From the NCBI GenBank assembly GCA_023427845.1, contig JAEYZX010000159.1, positions 1 to 24,617 of the forward strand: a DNA stretch of 24,617 bases, read 5' to 3'. Of this stretch, positions 8,326 to 14,997 are shown in pieces. The translations under genes were made by a program, and so were the position numbers. Source of the stretch: Bacteroidota bacterium. Lineage in GTDB: Bacteria > Bacteroidota > Bacteroidia > Flavobacteriales > Flavobacteriaceae. The first letter of the stretch is position 1; each line of letters opens with the position of its first letter. The notes under the pieces were generated by a model. The model had not been told where the DNA came from. It searched no databases and saw only the letters and a list, made by a program, of their open reading frames with translations.

Positions 8326-8640
8326 ATGATGATAAAGATTCATACCGACAATACTTTGGACGGCCACGAGAGAATGGAAACGTATTTCACAAACGTAGTT
8401 GATGAAGCGCTGAAACGTTTTGAAGACAATATTACGAGAGTTGATGTTTATTTAGGAGATGAGAACAATGGCAAGTTTGGAACCGACGATAAACGATGTA
8501 CAATCGAAGCCCACATGGCCGGAAAACCACCGTTGGCAGTCGTGAACCATTCGGATACAATCGAGAAATCAGTTAATGGTGCGCTCGACAAAATGAAAAA
8601 GGTGCTGAATACCACTTTCAGCAAGATGCGAAATTATTAA
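8326..8640 (+). CDS. Short ribosome hibernation promoting factor (HPF/RaiA family)
   Basis: A 104-residue protein matching the S30AE ribosome-binding domain: an initial strand MIKIHTDNTLDGHER, a helix (METYFTNVVDEALKRFEDN), strands with ITRVDVYLGDE and KRCTIEAHMAGKPPLAV, and a final helix (SDTIEKSVNGALDKMKKVL). It lacks the C-terminal dimerisation domain of long HPF, so it belongs to the short class. Such proteins occupy the tRNA and mRNA channel of the 30S subunit in slow growth and silence or stabilise ribosomes. The tandem ATGATG makes 8326 or 8329 equally possible as start. It is a single-gene unit with its own promoter candidate and a terminator straight after the stop. Confidence 0.85.
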   Translation: MMIKIHTDNTLDGHERMETYFTNVVDEALKRFEDNITRVDVYLGDENNGKFGTDDKRCTIEAHMAGKPPLAVVNHSDTIEKSVNGALDKMKKVLNTTFSKMRNY

Positions 8641-8642
8641 TG

Positions 8643-8669
8643 AAATGCTCCTTCGGGGGCTTTTTTTTT
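8643..8669 (+). terminator. Intrinsic terminator after the hibernation factor
   Basis: The stem GCTCC/GGGGC (8647-8651 with 8656-8660, one G-T pair) has a TTCG loop and is followed at once by nine T residues. This is a textbook rho-independent terminator five bases after the stop codon. Confidence 0.9.
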
Positions 8670-8685
8670 GAAATTGTGTGAATTC

Positions 8686-8774
8686 TTGGGCGTTCCCTTC
8701 GGGCGGGCTATCGGCTGCACGCGGTGCCGGCCTCACACGAGAGAAGCGAACTGACCGAAGGTAATCCCTAACGC
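8686..8774 (-). repeat. Structured intergenic repeat, copy D
   Basis: On the plus strand it begins TTGGGCGTTCCCTTCGGGC, continues GGGCTATCGGCTGCACGC and ends ATCCCTAACGC. It shares its ends and the GGCTATC-GCTGC core with the element at 12295-12402. Read on the minus strand, the core GCAGCCGATAGCCCG resembles the core of the elements at 3259 and 14899. No coding sense was found. Confidence 0.6.
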
Positions 8775-8886
8775 GGGGGCCGCATGACGGGAACACCTCT
8801 AAAATATCATATGACGCATTACGAATGCTCGATATGCCCGGAATGTTTAGTGTATCCGTACCTCTGGTTAATAGGATTTCAAGAAT

Positions 8887-9068
8887 TTTAATGCCGGCGC
8901 GCTGCGACACAGCATTTTTCATTTCAGGCCTTAGACAAAACTGGCGTTTTGCCACGGGATTACCTCCGGTGATCCACGAAAGGGGATCGATCAAAGAATT
9001 TAATGCCGGCGCGCTGCGCCATAGCATTTTTCATTTCAGGGCTTAGACAAAACTGGCGTTTTGCCACG
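8887..9068 (-). repeat. Two 70-bp direct repeats (period 112) downstream of tRNA-Ser
   Basis: Bases 8887-8956 and 8999-9068 are the same 70-base sequence with three mismatches. The copies are spaced 112 bases apart and separated by 42 unrelated bases. Each contains ATGCCGGCGCGCTGCG, AGCATTTTTCATTTCAGG and ACAAAACTGGCGTTTTGCC. The short ORFs that cross the region read the repeat in different frames and do not look like proteins. Confidence 0.9.
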
Positions 9069-9087
9069 CCCTGAAATGAAAAATGCT
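9023..9087. repeat. 20-bp perfect inverted repeat, 25-base loop
   Basis: AGCATTTTTCATTTCAGGGC (9023-9042) is the exact reverse complement of 9068-9087. The loop (9043-9067) holds a smaller hairpin, CAAAAC-TGGC-GTTTTG. The right arm runs into the tRNA-Ser terminator, so the terminator's downstream flank looks like an inverted copy of part of the repeat unit. Confidence 0.9.
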
Positions 9088-9102
9088 CCCTCCGGGAGCA
9101 TT
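9082..9102 (-). terminator. Terminator of the tRNA-Ser transcript
   Basis: The perfect 9-bp stem AATGCTCCC/GGGAGCATT with a three-base loop ends 10 bases beyond the tRNA's 3' end. On the minus strand it is followed by TTTCATTTC, a moderate T-rich tail. Confidence 0.75.
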
Positions 9103-9112
9103 ATATTCTTTG

Positions 9113-9200
9113 CAGAGAGGATGGGATTCGAACCCACGATACCCTTGTGGAGTATACACACTTTCCAGGCGTGCGCCTTCGACCACTCGGCCACCTCTCT
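9113..9200 (-). tRNA. tRNA-Ser (anticodon GGA)
   Basis: On the minus strand AGAGAGG (9200-9194) pairs with CCTCTCT (9120-9114) as acceptor stem, with discriminator G at 9113 and no encoded CCA. The D arm reads GGCCGAGTGGTCGAAGGC. The anticodon loop CTGGAAA (9168-9162) gives GGA at 9166-9164. A long variable arm (TATACTCC-ACAAGGGTATC) is typical of class II serine tRNAs, and the T loop is GGTTCGAATCC. It decodes UCC and UCU. It lies 46 bases after the asparaginase stop on the same strand. An imperfect -7-like TTTCTTTG (9217-9210) could give it its own promoter. Confidence 0.97.
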
Positions 9201-9246
9201 AGAGCGGTGCAAAGAAACAAAAAAATAGTGGATTTTGTTCGAAAAC

Positions 9247-10278
9247 CTATGATAATTCGCCCCGGATCGATGTCTCAAAAATAGTCTTGAACACCGATGG
9301 AGCAACCTGTTCGCCGAGCAGGTACATAAGTTTAGTGATGGCCGCTTCGGTTGTCATGTCTTTTCCCGAGATTACACCGATTTTCTTAAGCATCGTACTG
9401 GTTTCATAATCGCCCATGCTTACACTTCCACCGGCGCATTGCGTGACATTCACAATGTGGATGCCCGATTTGATCGCAGCTTTTAAAGTTGACAGGAACC
9501 AATCATCGGTTGGGGCATTTCCGGCTCCATAAGTTTCAAGGATCACCCCTTTCAGATTCGGTATCGCAAAAATGGAACGGAGCACATTTTCATTGATTCC
9601 GGGAAACATTTTGACAATTACGACATTGTCATCAAGTTCGCGGTGCACAATGAGTTTCTTTGTGGGTTTAGGCAGCAGCAGTTCGTCATTAATTCTGAGA
9701 TGAACACCCGATTCGGCCAGCGCATTATAGTTTGGCGATGTGAAGGCATTAAAATGCTCAGCATTGATCTTTGTGGTCCGGTTTCCACGGTACAATTTGT
9801 ATTCGAAGTAAAGACAAACTTCGGCAATCGCCGGCCTCTTTTTATATTGTAACGATGCTATCTGAATGGCAGTTATCAGGTTTTCCTTTGCATCGGTTCT
9901 CAAATCTCCAATGGGCAATTGCGAACCTGTGAAAATGACCGGCTTGCCGAGATTTTCAAGCATAAAACTCAATGCAGATGCCGAGTACGACATTGTATCG
10001 GAGCCATGCAATATGACGAATCCGTCGAATTTTTGGTAGTTTTCCTCAATGGTATCAGCAATTTTTACCCACGACCGCCGATTCATATTCGAGGAATCGA
10101 TGGGAGTTTCAAATGATGTGGTTTCGATCGTGCAGTCAAGCTGGTGCAACTCCGGTATATTTTCAAGCAGCTTGTCGAAATTGAAGGCTTTTAACGCACC
10201 GGTTTCAAAATTCTTCACCATGCCGATGGTACCACCGGTATAAATCAATAAAATTTTGGCTTTAGACGGCGTCGGCAT
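9247..10278 (-). CDS. Type I (cytoplasmic-type) L-asparaginase
   Basis: A 343-residue asparaginase that hydrolyses L-asparagine to aspartate and ammonia. The first catalytic motif YTGGTIGM with its threonine is at about residues 13-20. The second, HGSDTMSYSASAL, is at about 89-101 and carries the Thr/Asp pair. FTGSQLPIGDLRTDAKENL follows it and is typical of the AnsA-like type I group. There is no signal peptide, which fits a cytoplasmic enzyme rather than the periplasmic type II. The ATG at 10278 lies inside the last codons of the acyltransferase gene (17-base overlap), so the two are translationally coupled. An asparagine-degrading enzyme lies some 4.3 kb from asnS, but on the other strand and in another unit. 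Confidence 0.93.
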   Translation of the reverse strand: MPTPSKAKILLIYTGGTIGMVKNFETGALKAFNFDKLLENIPELHQLDCTIETTSFETPIDSSNMNRRSWVKIADTIEENYQKFDGFVILHGSDTMSYSASALSFMLENLGKPVIFTGSQLPIGDLRTDAKENLITAIQIASLQYKKRPAIAEVCLYFEYKLYRGNRTTKINAEHFNAFTSPNYNALAESGVHLRINDELLLPKPTKKLIVHRELDDNVVIVKMFPGINENVLRSIFAIPNLKGVILETYGAGNAPTDDWFLSTLKAAIKSGIHIVNVTQCAGGSVSMGDYETSTMLKKIGVISGKDMTTEAAITKLMYLLGEQVAPSVFKTIFETSIRGELS

Positions 10279-11404
10279 ATTTAAGTTTATTTACGACCGG
10301 ATTCGCATACATCGCCAAAAACCCTTGAAGCGCGACGGGATTGTTTTCGTCAATTCTGATTTCAAGTCGGCGCTCAAACAACGACTTTTCGTCGTCGGTG
10401 TATTTGTTGGCGTACTTCGTCGTATTGTAAAGCAAATCGTATGCAATGTAATTCGTGGGCCATAATTTATACGAGCTCAATATTGAATCATCAATGACCT
10501 GCGCCAATGCCTGAATGCGTTTGTTGCCATTGTCGGTTTGTGACGCGATCGCATCGAGTTCCTTGTCCAAAACATCGCCCACGTGAATATGGATGCGCTT
10601 CTTCTGTCCCATTATTCCGCTGAGCAACGTAACAAAATCTTCGTTTTTTTCCTTAATATAGGTTTCCTGATTTGCCTCGGCCATCAATTGCGGCATTTTC
10701 AATGCATCGGTCGGATCATATTCATACGATATCGAAACCGGGACAATCTTCAGGTTTTTGAAATACTGCATCGCATCGATTCCGTCGGCGCCCATCGCAA
10801 GCATTTTCAAAACACCCTGATGTGTTGCATCATTCCCGTCCTTTGTTCGGCCTTCACGCTGCGCGATCCACACCGACCGGTTTTCCCTGAGTAAAAGTTG
10901 GCCGATATATTCGGAAAGCAATTTTGAGCTCTGCAACAATTCCCTTGGCGGCAGCCCGCGCTGTACCAGGAAATTCCGGTTGAGTTTCGACAATGTATAA
11001 AGAAAAGACTTTTTGACAAGATTATCGCCAATTGCCGATGCGGTCATGATTTGCCCGTGATCAAACAACGCCGAATTCAATAAAGAAGTGTCGAGAATTA
11101 TGTCACGATGGTTGGATATGAAAAGATAAGCAGTATTCCGATCCAGTTTCTCAAAACCCGAAGTCGACAGTCCTTCAGAACTTCGCTCAAGGACTTTCTG
11201 CACCGATGTATATATAAAATTACCTTGAAAATCGCGTATCGAATGCGTCTTTAAAAGCTGTTCCTTCCAAACCTGATCGTCGGTTTCGGGAAATGTAAAA
11301 TTCATCAGCGCCTTCATCATGGGGTGGTTAATCACCGAACAAATCCCCTCATTGACTTCGGAATCATAAAACGGACGAATACTATCAAACTTCGACATTG
11401 GCAA
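10262..11404 (-). CDS. Glycerolipid acyltransferase (PlsB/LPLAT-like)
   Basis: A 380-residue protein of the lysophospholipid/glycerol-phosphate acyltransferase superfamily, probably peripheral to the inner membrane. The acyl-acceptor motif is SNHRDIILD at about residues 96-104. It has the invariant His, but the next Asp residues are at +2 and +6 rather than the canonical +5 of HX4D. A later block, QREGRTKDG (about residue 181), fits the EGxRS/T glycerol-phosphate-binding motif, and VPVSISYEYDP fits the last conserved block. It probably adds a fatty acyl chain to sn-1 or sn-2 of glycerol phosphate, but the substrate is not settled. It lies between tatD (57 bases upstream) and the asparaginase gene, which it overlaps by 17 bases. 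Confidence 0.8.
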   Translation of the reverse strand: MPMSKFDSIRPFYDSEVNEGICSVINHPMMKALMNFTFPETDDQVWKEQLLKTHSIRDFQGNFIYTSVQKVLERSSEGLSTSGFEKLDRNTAYLFISNHRDIILDTSLLNSALFDHGQIMTASAIGDNLVKKSFLYTLSKLNRNFLVQRGLPPRELLQSSKLLSEYIGQLLLRENRSVWIAQREGRTKDGNDATHQGVLKMLAMGADGIDAMQYFKNLKIVPVSISYEYDPTDALKMPQLMAEANQETYIKEKNEDFVTLLSGIMGQKKRIHIHVGDVLDKELDAIASQTDNGNKRIQALAQVIDDSILSSYKLWPTNYIAYDLLYNTTKYANKYTDDEKSLFERRLEIRIDENNPVALQGFLAMYANPVVNKLKYADAV

Positions 11405-11461
11405 TATATTTAAGAATCTGCAAAAGAACGAAATTTTATTGTAAAATAAGACGATCAGCGG

Positions 11462-12229
11462 CTAAATGCCAAAAACCGAACGCGAATTTTCAGTTGTGAT
11501 CCGCGCAATTTCAAGGGCCGGAATTTGGTACAGTTCCGCCAGTTTATCGACCACCTTAACCACATACGATGTCTCATTGCGTTTGCCTCTGTACGGTACC
11601 GGCGCCAAATACGGAGAATCGGTTTCAAGAACAATATGTTGCAGATCGATTTGGTTCAGAAACTGGTCAATCTTTCCGTTTTTAAACGTGACAACTCCGC
11701 CAATTCCCAACTTCATGTTCAGCGAAATCGCGTGCCGTGCCTGCTCGTAGGTTCCGGTGAAGCAGTGAAAAATGCCGAATAATTCGGGCGATTTCTCTTG
11801 CTCAAGAATTTCAAAGATTTCGTCAAATGCGTCGCGGCAATGAATGTTGATTGGAAGTTTGTATTTCTTGGCAAGCTTTATCTGTCGGCGAAATGCGATC
11901 TGTTGGATTGGAAGCGTCGATTTGTCCCAATACAGATCGATGCCGATTTCGCCAATCGCGACAAACTTTCGGCGTTCCAGCTGCGTTTCAACGAATCTCA
12001 GCTCGTCTTCATAATTTTCCTTGACGTAGGTTGGATGCAGCCCTATCATCAGAAAAACGTTTTCGGGATATTTTTTTTCGAGCGCATACATTCCGGAGGT
12101 ATAACTTGAATCGATTGAAGGAACAAAAATCCGCCGCACCCCGGCATCGAAAGCGCGTTGCATCATTTCGTCGCGGTCGTGGTCAAATTCTTCACTATAG
12201 ATATGCGAATGCGTGTCGGTTATAATCAT
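11462..12229 (-). CDS. tatD: TatD-family metal-dependent hydrolase (nuclease)
   Basis: A 255-residue TIM-barrel hydrolase of the TatD family, which in studied members is a metal-dependent DNase. The metal-ligand motifs are all visible: DTHSH near the N-terminus, GEIGIDLYW, PINIHCRDA, HCFTG and LETDSPYLAPVPYRGKRNE. I choose the ATG at 12229 (MIITDTHSHIY). A longer frame reaches 12274 but would add 15 residues unlike the family, and a good promoter lies inside it. It starts the minus-strand run tatD, acyltransferase, asparaginase, tRNA-Ser. The distance from the -7 element to this ATG is so short that the transcript may have almost no leader. Confidence 0.92.
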   Translation of the reverse strand: MIITDTHSHIYSEEFDHDRDEMMQRAFDAGVRRIFVPSIDSSYTSGMYALEKKYPENVFLMIGLHPTYVKENYEDELRFVETQLERRKFVAIGEIGIDLYWDKSTLPIQQIAFRRQIKLAKKYKLPINIHCRDAFDEIFEILEQEKSPELFGIFHCFTGTYEQARHAISLNMKLGIGGVVTFKNGKIDQFLNQIDLQHIVLETDSPYLAPVPYRGKRNETSYVVKVVDKLAELYQIPALEIARITTENSRSVFGI

Positions 12230-12233
12230 GCTG

Positions 12234-12261
12234 CAAAAATACGAATCTTTTGCCACTGCAA
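12234..12261 (-). promoter_or_regulatory. Promoter of the tatD operon
   Basis: On the minus strand TTG (12261-12259), a 17-base spacer and TATTTTTG (12241-12234) match the Bacteroidota consensus fully. The A of the tatD ATG is only five bases after the last G of the -7 element, which places the start of transcription at or next to the start codon. Confidence 0.65.
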
Positions 12262-12294
12262 ACTGCGACTGCAACTGCCCGGTATTTAATAACT

Positions 12295-12402
12295 TTGGGC
12301 GTTTCCCGTAAAATCCGCTGCTGTCGCCTCGTCTTTTCCGGGGCAGGCTGTACGTTTCAAGTCCTCGCTTTGCTGCGGGCTTTTCACTGCCATCCTTAAC
12401 GC
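12295..12402 (-). repeat. Structured intergenic repeat, copy C
   Basis: It begins TTGGGCGTTTCCCGT and ends CATCCTTAACGC on the plus strand, matching the ends of copy D at 8686-8774. On the minus strand it contains GCAGCGGATTTTACGGGAAA, close to the core of copies A and B. The inside is variable and includes CTCGCTTTGCTGCGGGC. It lies between the divergent tatD and protease promoters. The rest of the 283-base gap shows only the two promoters. Confidence 0.55.
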
Positions 12403-12465
12403 AGGCGCTCCTAACCTATATATCTCTTTCCATTATTATCAAAAATGAACTTGTTGCTATTGAAA

Positions 12466-12496
12466 TTGCTATTGCCCCTGATATTCCCTATTTTTG
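12466..12496 (+). promoter_or_regulatory. Promoter of the retropepsin-like gene
   Basis: TTG (12466-12468), a 20-base spacer and TATTTTTG (12489-12496) match the phylum consensus. The expected leader is about 12 bases before the ATG at 12513. Confidence 0.6.
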
Positions 12497-12512
12497 ATTT
12501 CATCTTATTTAC

Positions 12513-12944
12513 ATGAAAGAGCACCTTCTGGATCTGTCCGACTACAAGAAAATCAAATTCAAGATTACAAAAACAAATCACCTACTGATAAAGGCGACAA
12601 TAAACGGGATTGCGGGGAATTTCATTCTCGATACCGGTGCATCAAACAGTTGCGTAGATTTTGAAAATGTCGGGCTTTTCAAGTTGCGGGCGCGTAATTC
12701 AAAAACAAAGGCAGCCGGTGCCGGGGCGGTTGACATGATAACACAAACCGCACGTAAGAATCTGCTTAAAATTGGAAGATGGAAATACGACGAGTTCAAT
12801 CTGGTTGTTTTCGATCTTTCGCATGTTAACATGGCACTCGAGCAGCACAAGGCAAAACCGGTTCAGGGAATTATTGGCGCCGACGTGCTTCTGGCGGGCC
12901 ACGGCATCATCGATTATCCGAGTAAATTACTGTACCTTAAATAG
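12513..12944 (+). CDS. Retropepsin-like aspartic protease, single domain
   Basis: A 143-residue protein with one clan AA aspartic protease domain. The catalytic motif is ILDTGASNSCVD with Asp at residue 40, and the matching hydrophobic-hydrophobic-Gly signature is GIIGADVLLAGHGIIDY near the C-terminus. With one active-site Asp per chain it should work as a dimer, as retropepsins do. No signal peptide or membrane segment is seen, so it is probably cytoplasmic. A stop codon (TGA) lies in frame six codons upstream, which fixes the start. It has its own promoter and is followed by a separate promoter for the next gene. The natural substrate is unknown. Confidence 0.8.
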   Translation: MKEHLLDLSDYKKIKFKITKTNHLLIKATINGIAGNFILDTGASNSCVDFENVGLFKLRARNSKTKAAGAGAVDMITQTARKNLLKIGRWKYDEFNLVVFDLSHVNMALEQHKAKPVQGIIGADVLLAGHGIIDYPSKLLYLK

Positions 12945-12995
12945 TAACGTCGTAAAAATTAACACGCATTTTATCAGATCGTCGCGAACTTTTGA

Positions 12996-13003
12996 TATGT
13001 TTG
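12996..13003 (+). promoter_or_regulatory. -7 element (TATGTTTG) for the DUF4476 gene
   Basis: TATGTTTG followed by CAGTCCC matches TAnnTTTG. The ATG at 13023 lies 19 bases downstream. A -33 TTG is not clear. Confidence 0.5.
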
Positions 13004-13022
13004 CAGTCCCTAATCTTTTTAT

Positions 13023-13463
13023 ATGAAACTTATATTTGCATTTGCTGCATTAACTATTTTCGCAGCTCAGTCAGCGTCGGCCCAGGACAGCGTTGACATT
13101 CATGGAATCGGAACTGCTCTCAGCATTGAAAATTCAGCCAACTATTTTACCGACGATACCGGATGCAAGAATGGCGGACCGATGAACGAAGGCGAATTCT
13201 TACAAATCGTAAATTCAATAAAAACGTTTGACGACGACAAAGCCCGATTCAACTCGGCTTCACTGATCTTCAGAAAATCCTGCCTGACTTCAGCACAGAT
13301 AATTGAAGTCTGCAATACCTTTCAACTTGAACCTTCAAAATTGGAGTTCGCCAAATTCGCATTCTCGGCATGTGTAGATCCTACAAATTACAAGACCGTC
13401 GCGAATTTGTTTAAAAACACCGCAAACACCAAAGAACTTAATTGGTACATTGCCGGTAAATAA
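13023..13463 (+). CDS. Secreted DUF4476-domain protein
   Basis: A 146-residue protein with a signal peptide (MKLIFAFAALTIFAAQSASA, cut before QD) and a C-terminal DUF4476-type domain from about residue 53 to 142. The domain starts PMNEGEFLQIVNSIKTFDDD and contains the repeated helical pattern FRKSCLTSAQIIEVCNTF and LEFAKFAFSACVDPTNYKTV. Four cysteines (48, 87, 94, 114 by count) could form disulphides after export. The domain's function is not known to me. It is probably periplasmic or outer-membrane associated. It is a single-gene unit between its own promoter and a bidirectional terminator. Confidence 0.75.
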   Translation: MKLIFAFAALTIFAAQSASAQDSVDIHGIGTALSIENSANYFTDDTGCKNGGPMNEGEFLQIVNSIKTFDDDKARFNSASLIFRKSCLTSAQIIEVCNTFQLEPSKLEFAKFAFSACVDPTNYKTVANLFKNTANTKELNWYIAGK

Positions 13464-13540
13464 TTCATCATGTTTTAGTGAGATCGGGACACCCGGCGAA
13501 GCTGATTTTGACTCATAATTTTGATTGCGATGCAAACAAA

Positions 13541-13569
13541 AAAACCCCGTCTCATTGAAACGGGGTTTT
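13541..13569. terminator. Bidirectional terminator
   Basis: AAAACCCCGT (13541-13550) pairs with ACGGGGTTTT (13560-13569) around a nine-base loop. The plus side continues CTTTT and the minus side continues into TTTTGTTTGC, so it can end both the DUF4476 gene and the sucAB operon. Confidence 0.85.
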
Positions 13570-13586
13570 CTTTTAAGATATGAATT

Positions 13587-14843
13587 TTACAATTCGAGCG
13601 CTTTCTTTGGATTGTTGTCCATCAGCAATTCTGCCGGGTTTTCCAATCCTTCTTTTACAGCAACCAGGAAACCAACCGACTCACGTCCGTCGATGATTCT
13701 ATGGTCATAAGACAGTGCCACATACATCATTGGGTGGATTTCAACTTTACCGTTGACAGCAATCGGGCGCTCAATGATGTTGTGCATCCCGAGAATTCCG
13801 GATTGCGGCGGGTTGATGATTGGAGTTGAAAGCATGCTTCCGAAAACACCGCCGTTCGATATCGTAAACGTTCCGCCGGTCATATCGTCGACCGTGATCT
13901 GGCCATCGCGTGCTTTTATCGCAAGTCTTTTTATCTCAGCTTCGATTCCGCGGAATGTAAGGTTTTCAGCATTTCTTACAACCGGAACCATCAATCCTTT
14001 AGGACCAGAAACAGCGACAGAAATATCGCAGAAATCATAGGAGATTTTGTGATCACCATCGATCATCGAGTTCACATCGGGATATAGTTGTAACGCACGT
14101 GTGACCGCTTTGGTGAAAAACGACATATAGCCAAGGCTGATACCGCCGTGTTTCGCCTTGAAAGCGTCTTTGTATTCGTTGCGGATCTGGTTGATCGGTG
14201 TCATGTTGACCTCGTTGAAAGTCGTAAGCATGGCAGTTCCGTTCTTTGCCGAAACCAGGCGTTCTGCAACCTTGCGGCGAAGCATTGACAGTTTTGTGCG
14301 CTCCGAACCACGGTTCCCGCCTGTTGGCGTTCCCATCGATGGAGTGGCATTTACAGCATCGTCTTTTGTGATGCGGCCACCTTTTCCTGTCCCGGAAATT
14401 GACGAAGCGTCTATATTCTTTTCATCAAGTATTTTCCTTGCTGCAGGTGAAGGTGTTCCTGTGGCATATGTTTTTTCGGCTGCCGGTTTAGCGTCCTCTT
14501 TTTTAGGTTCGGCTTTTGGGGCTTCTTTCTCTTCGGCTTTAGGTTTTTCCTGCGCAGGCGCTTCTTTTTTCTCAGTATCTGCTGCTGGAGCATCGCCTGA
14601 TTTAGCACCTTCGGTATCGATCAGGCAAACAACCTGTCCGACTTTTACCGCTTCACCTTCTTCGGCTTTTAGCGTAATTGTTCCGCTTGCCTCGGCTGGC
14701 AACTCAAGCGTGGCTTTATCCGAATCCACTTCGGCAATTGCCTGGTCTTTCTCGACATAATCGCCATCTTTTACCAACCAGGTCGCGATTTCAACTTCGG
14801 TGATGGATTCGCCCGGTGAAGGCACTTTCATTTCTAAAATCAT
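13587..14843 (-). CDS. sucB: Dihydrolipoyllysine-residue succinyltransferase (2-oxoglutarate dehydrogenase E2)
   Basis: A 418-residue E2 subunit (also called odhB) that moves the succinyl group from the lipoyl arm to CoA. The lipoyl domain covers residues 1-77 with the lipoylated lysine at 43 (VDSDKATLELPAE). A flexible Ala/Pro/Lys/Glu linker runs from about 80 to 127. The peripheral-subunit-binding domain is at about 130-165 (SPAARKILDEKNIDASSISG). The acyltransferase domain follows, with the catalytic SYDHRIIDGRE (His 381, Asp 385). One lipoyl domain and this length are normal for a succinyltransferase. It lies downstream of sucA on the same strand. The E3 gene is not in the window. The 154-base gap after sucA holds a structured repeat. 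Confidence 0.96.
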   Translation of the reverse strand: MILEMKVPSPGESITEVEIATWLVKDGDYVEKDQAIAEVDSDKATLELPAEASGTITLKAEEGEAVKVGQVVCLIDTEGAKSGDAPAADTEKKEAPAQEKPKAEEKEAPKAEPKKEDAKPAAEKTYATGTPSPAARKILDEKNIDASSISGTGKGGRITKDDAVNATPSMGTPTGGNRGSERTKLSMLRRKVAERLVSAKNGTAMLTTFNEVNMTPINQIRNEYKDAFKAKHGGISLGYMSFFTKAVTRALQLYPDVNSMIDGDHKISYDFCDISVAVSGPKGLMVPVVRNAENLTFRGIEAEIKRLAIKARDGQITVDDMTGGTFTISNGGVFGSMLSTPIINPPQSGILGMHNIIERPIAVNGKVEIHPMMYVALSYDHRIIDGRESVGFLVAVKEGLENPAELLMDNNPKKALEL

Positions 14844-14898
14844 CTTCTGTAATTTTATTTAGTTTTATTCTATGAATTCAAATTTACGACAAAACTCC

Positions 14899-14993
14899 TA
14901 GCCCTGATTGAAGCGGCATCCTTTTTTGCGTTGTATGGAGCTTGTCGGAGTACACCGCAAAAAAGATATAGCGGAAAGCAGGAAACAGCTTCC
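14899..14993 (+). repeat. Structured intergenic repeat, copy B, inside sucAB
   Basis: A 95-base element beginning TAGCCCTGATTGAAGCGG and ending AGCGGAAAGCAGGAAACAGC then TTCC. CTTTTTTGCG (14921-14930) pairs with CGCAAAAAAG (14956-14965), and an inner TGTA/TACA pair (14932-14935 with 14951-14954) extends the hairpin. It matches copy A at 3259-3353, but in the stem the G-C pair of A is T-A here. It lies five bases after the sucA stop and is written on the strand opposite to the operon. Confidence 0.75.
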
Positions 14994-14997
14994 AATA

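Noticed and set aside
8569..9027. Minus-strand 152-codon ORF and a plus-strand 73-codon ORF (8825-9046) downstream of the hibernation factor
   Set aside because: They cross the terminator, repeat copy D and the 70-base repeats, with repeat copies read in different contexts and no protein-like pattern.
8640..9200. Integration of a mobile element at the tRNA-Ser 3' end
   Set aside because: No second copy of the tRNA 3' end, integrase or recombinase gene was seen.
9036..9305. Minus-strand ORF of 89 codons containing EVAEWSKAHAWKVC
   Set aside because: This is tRNA-Ser read as protein, a well-known artefact; the tRNA fold is complete.
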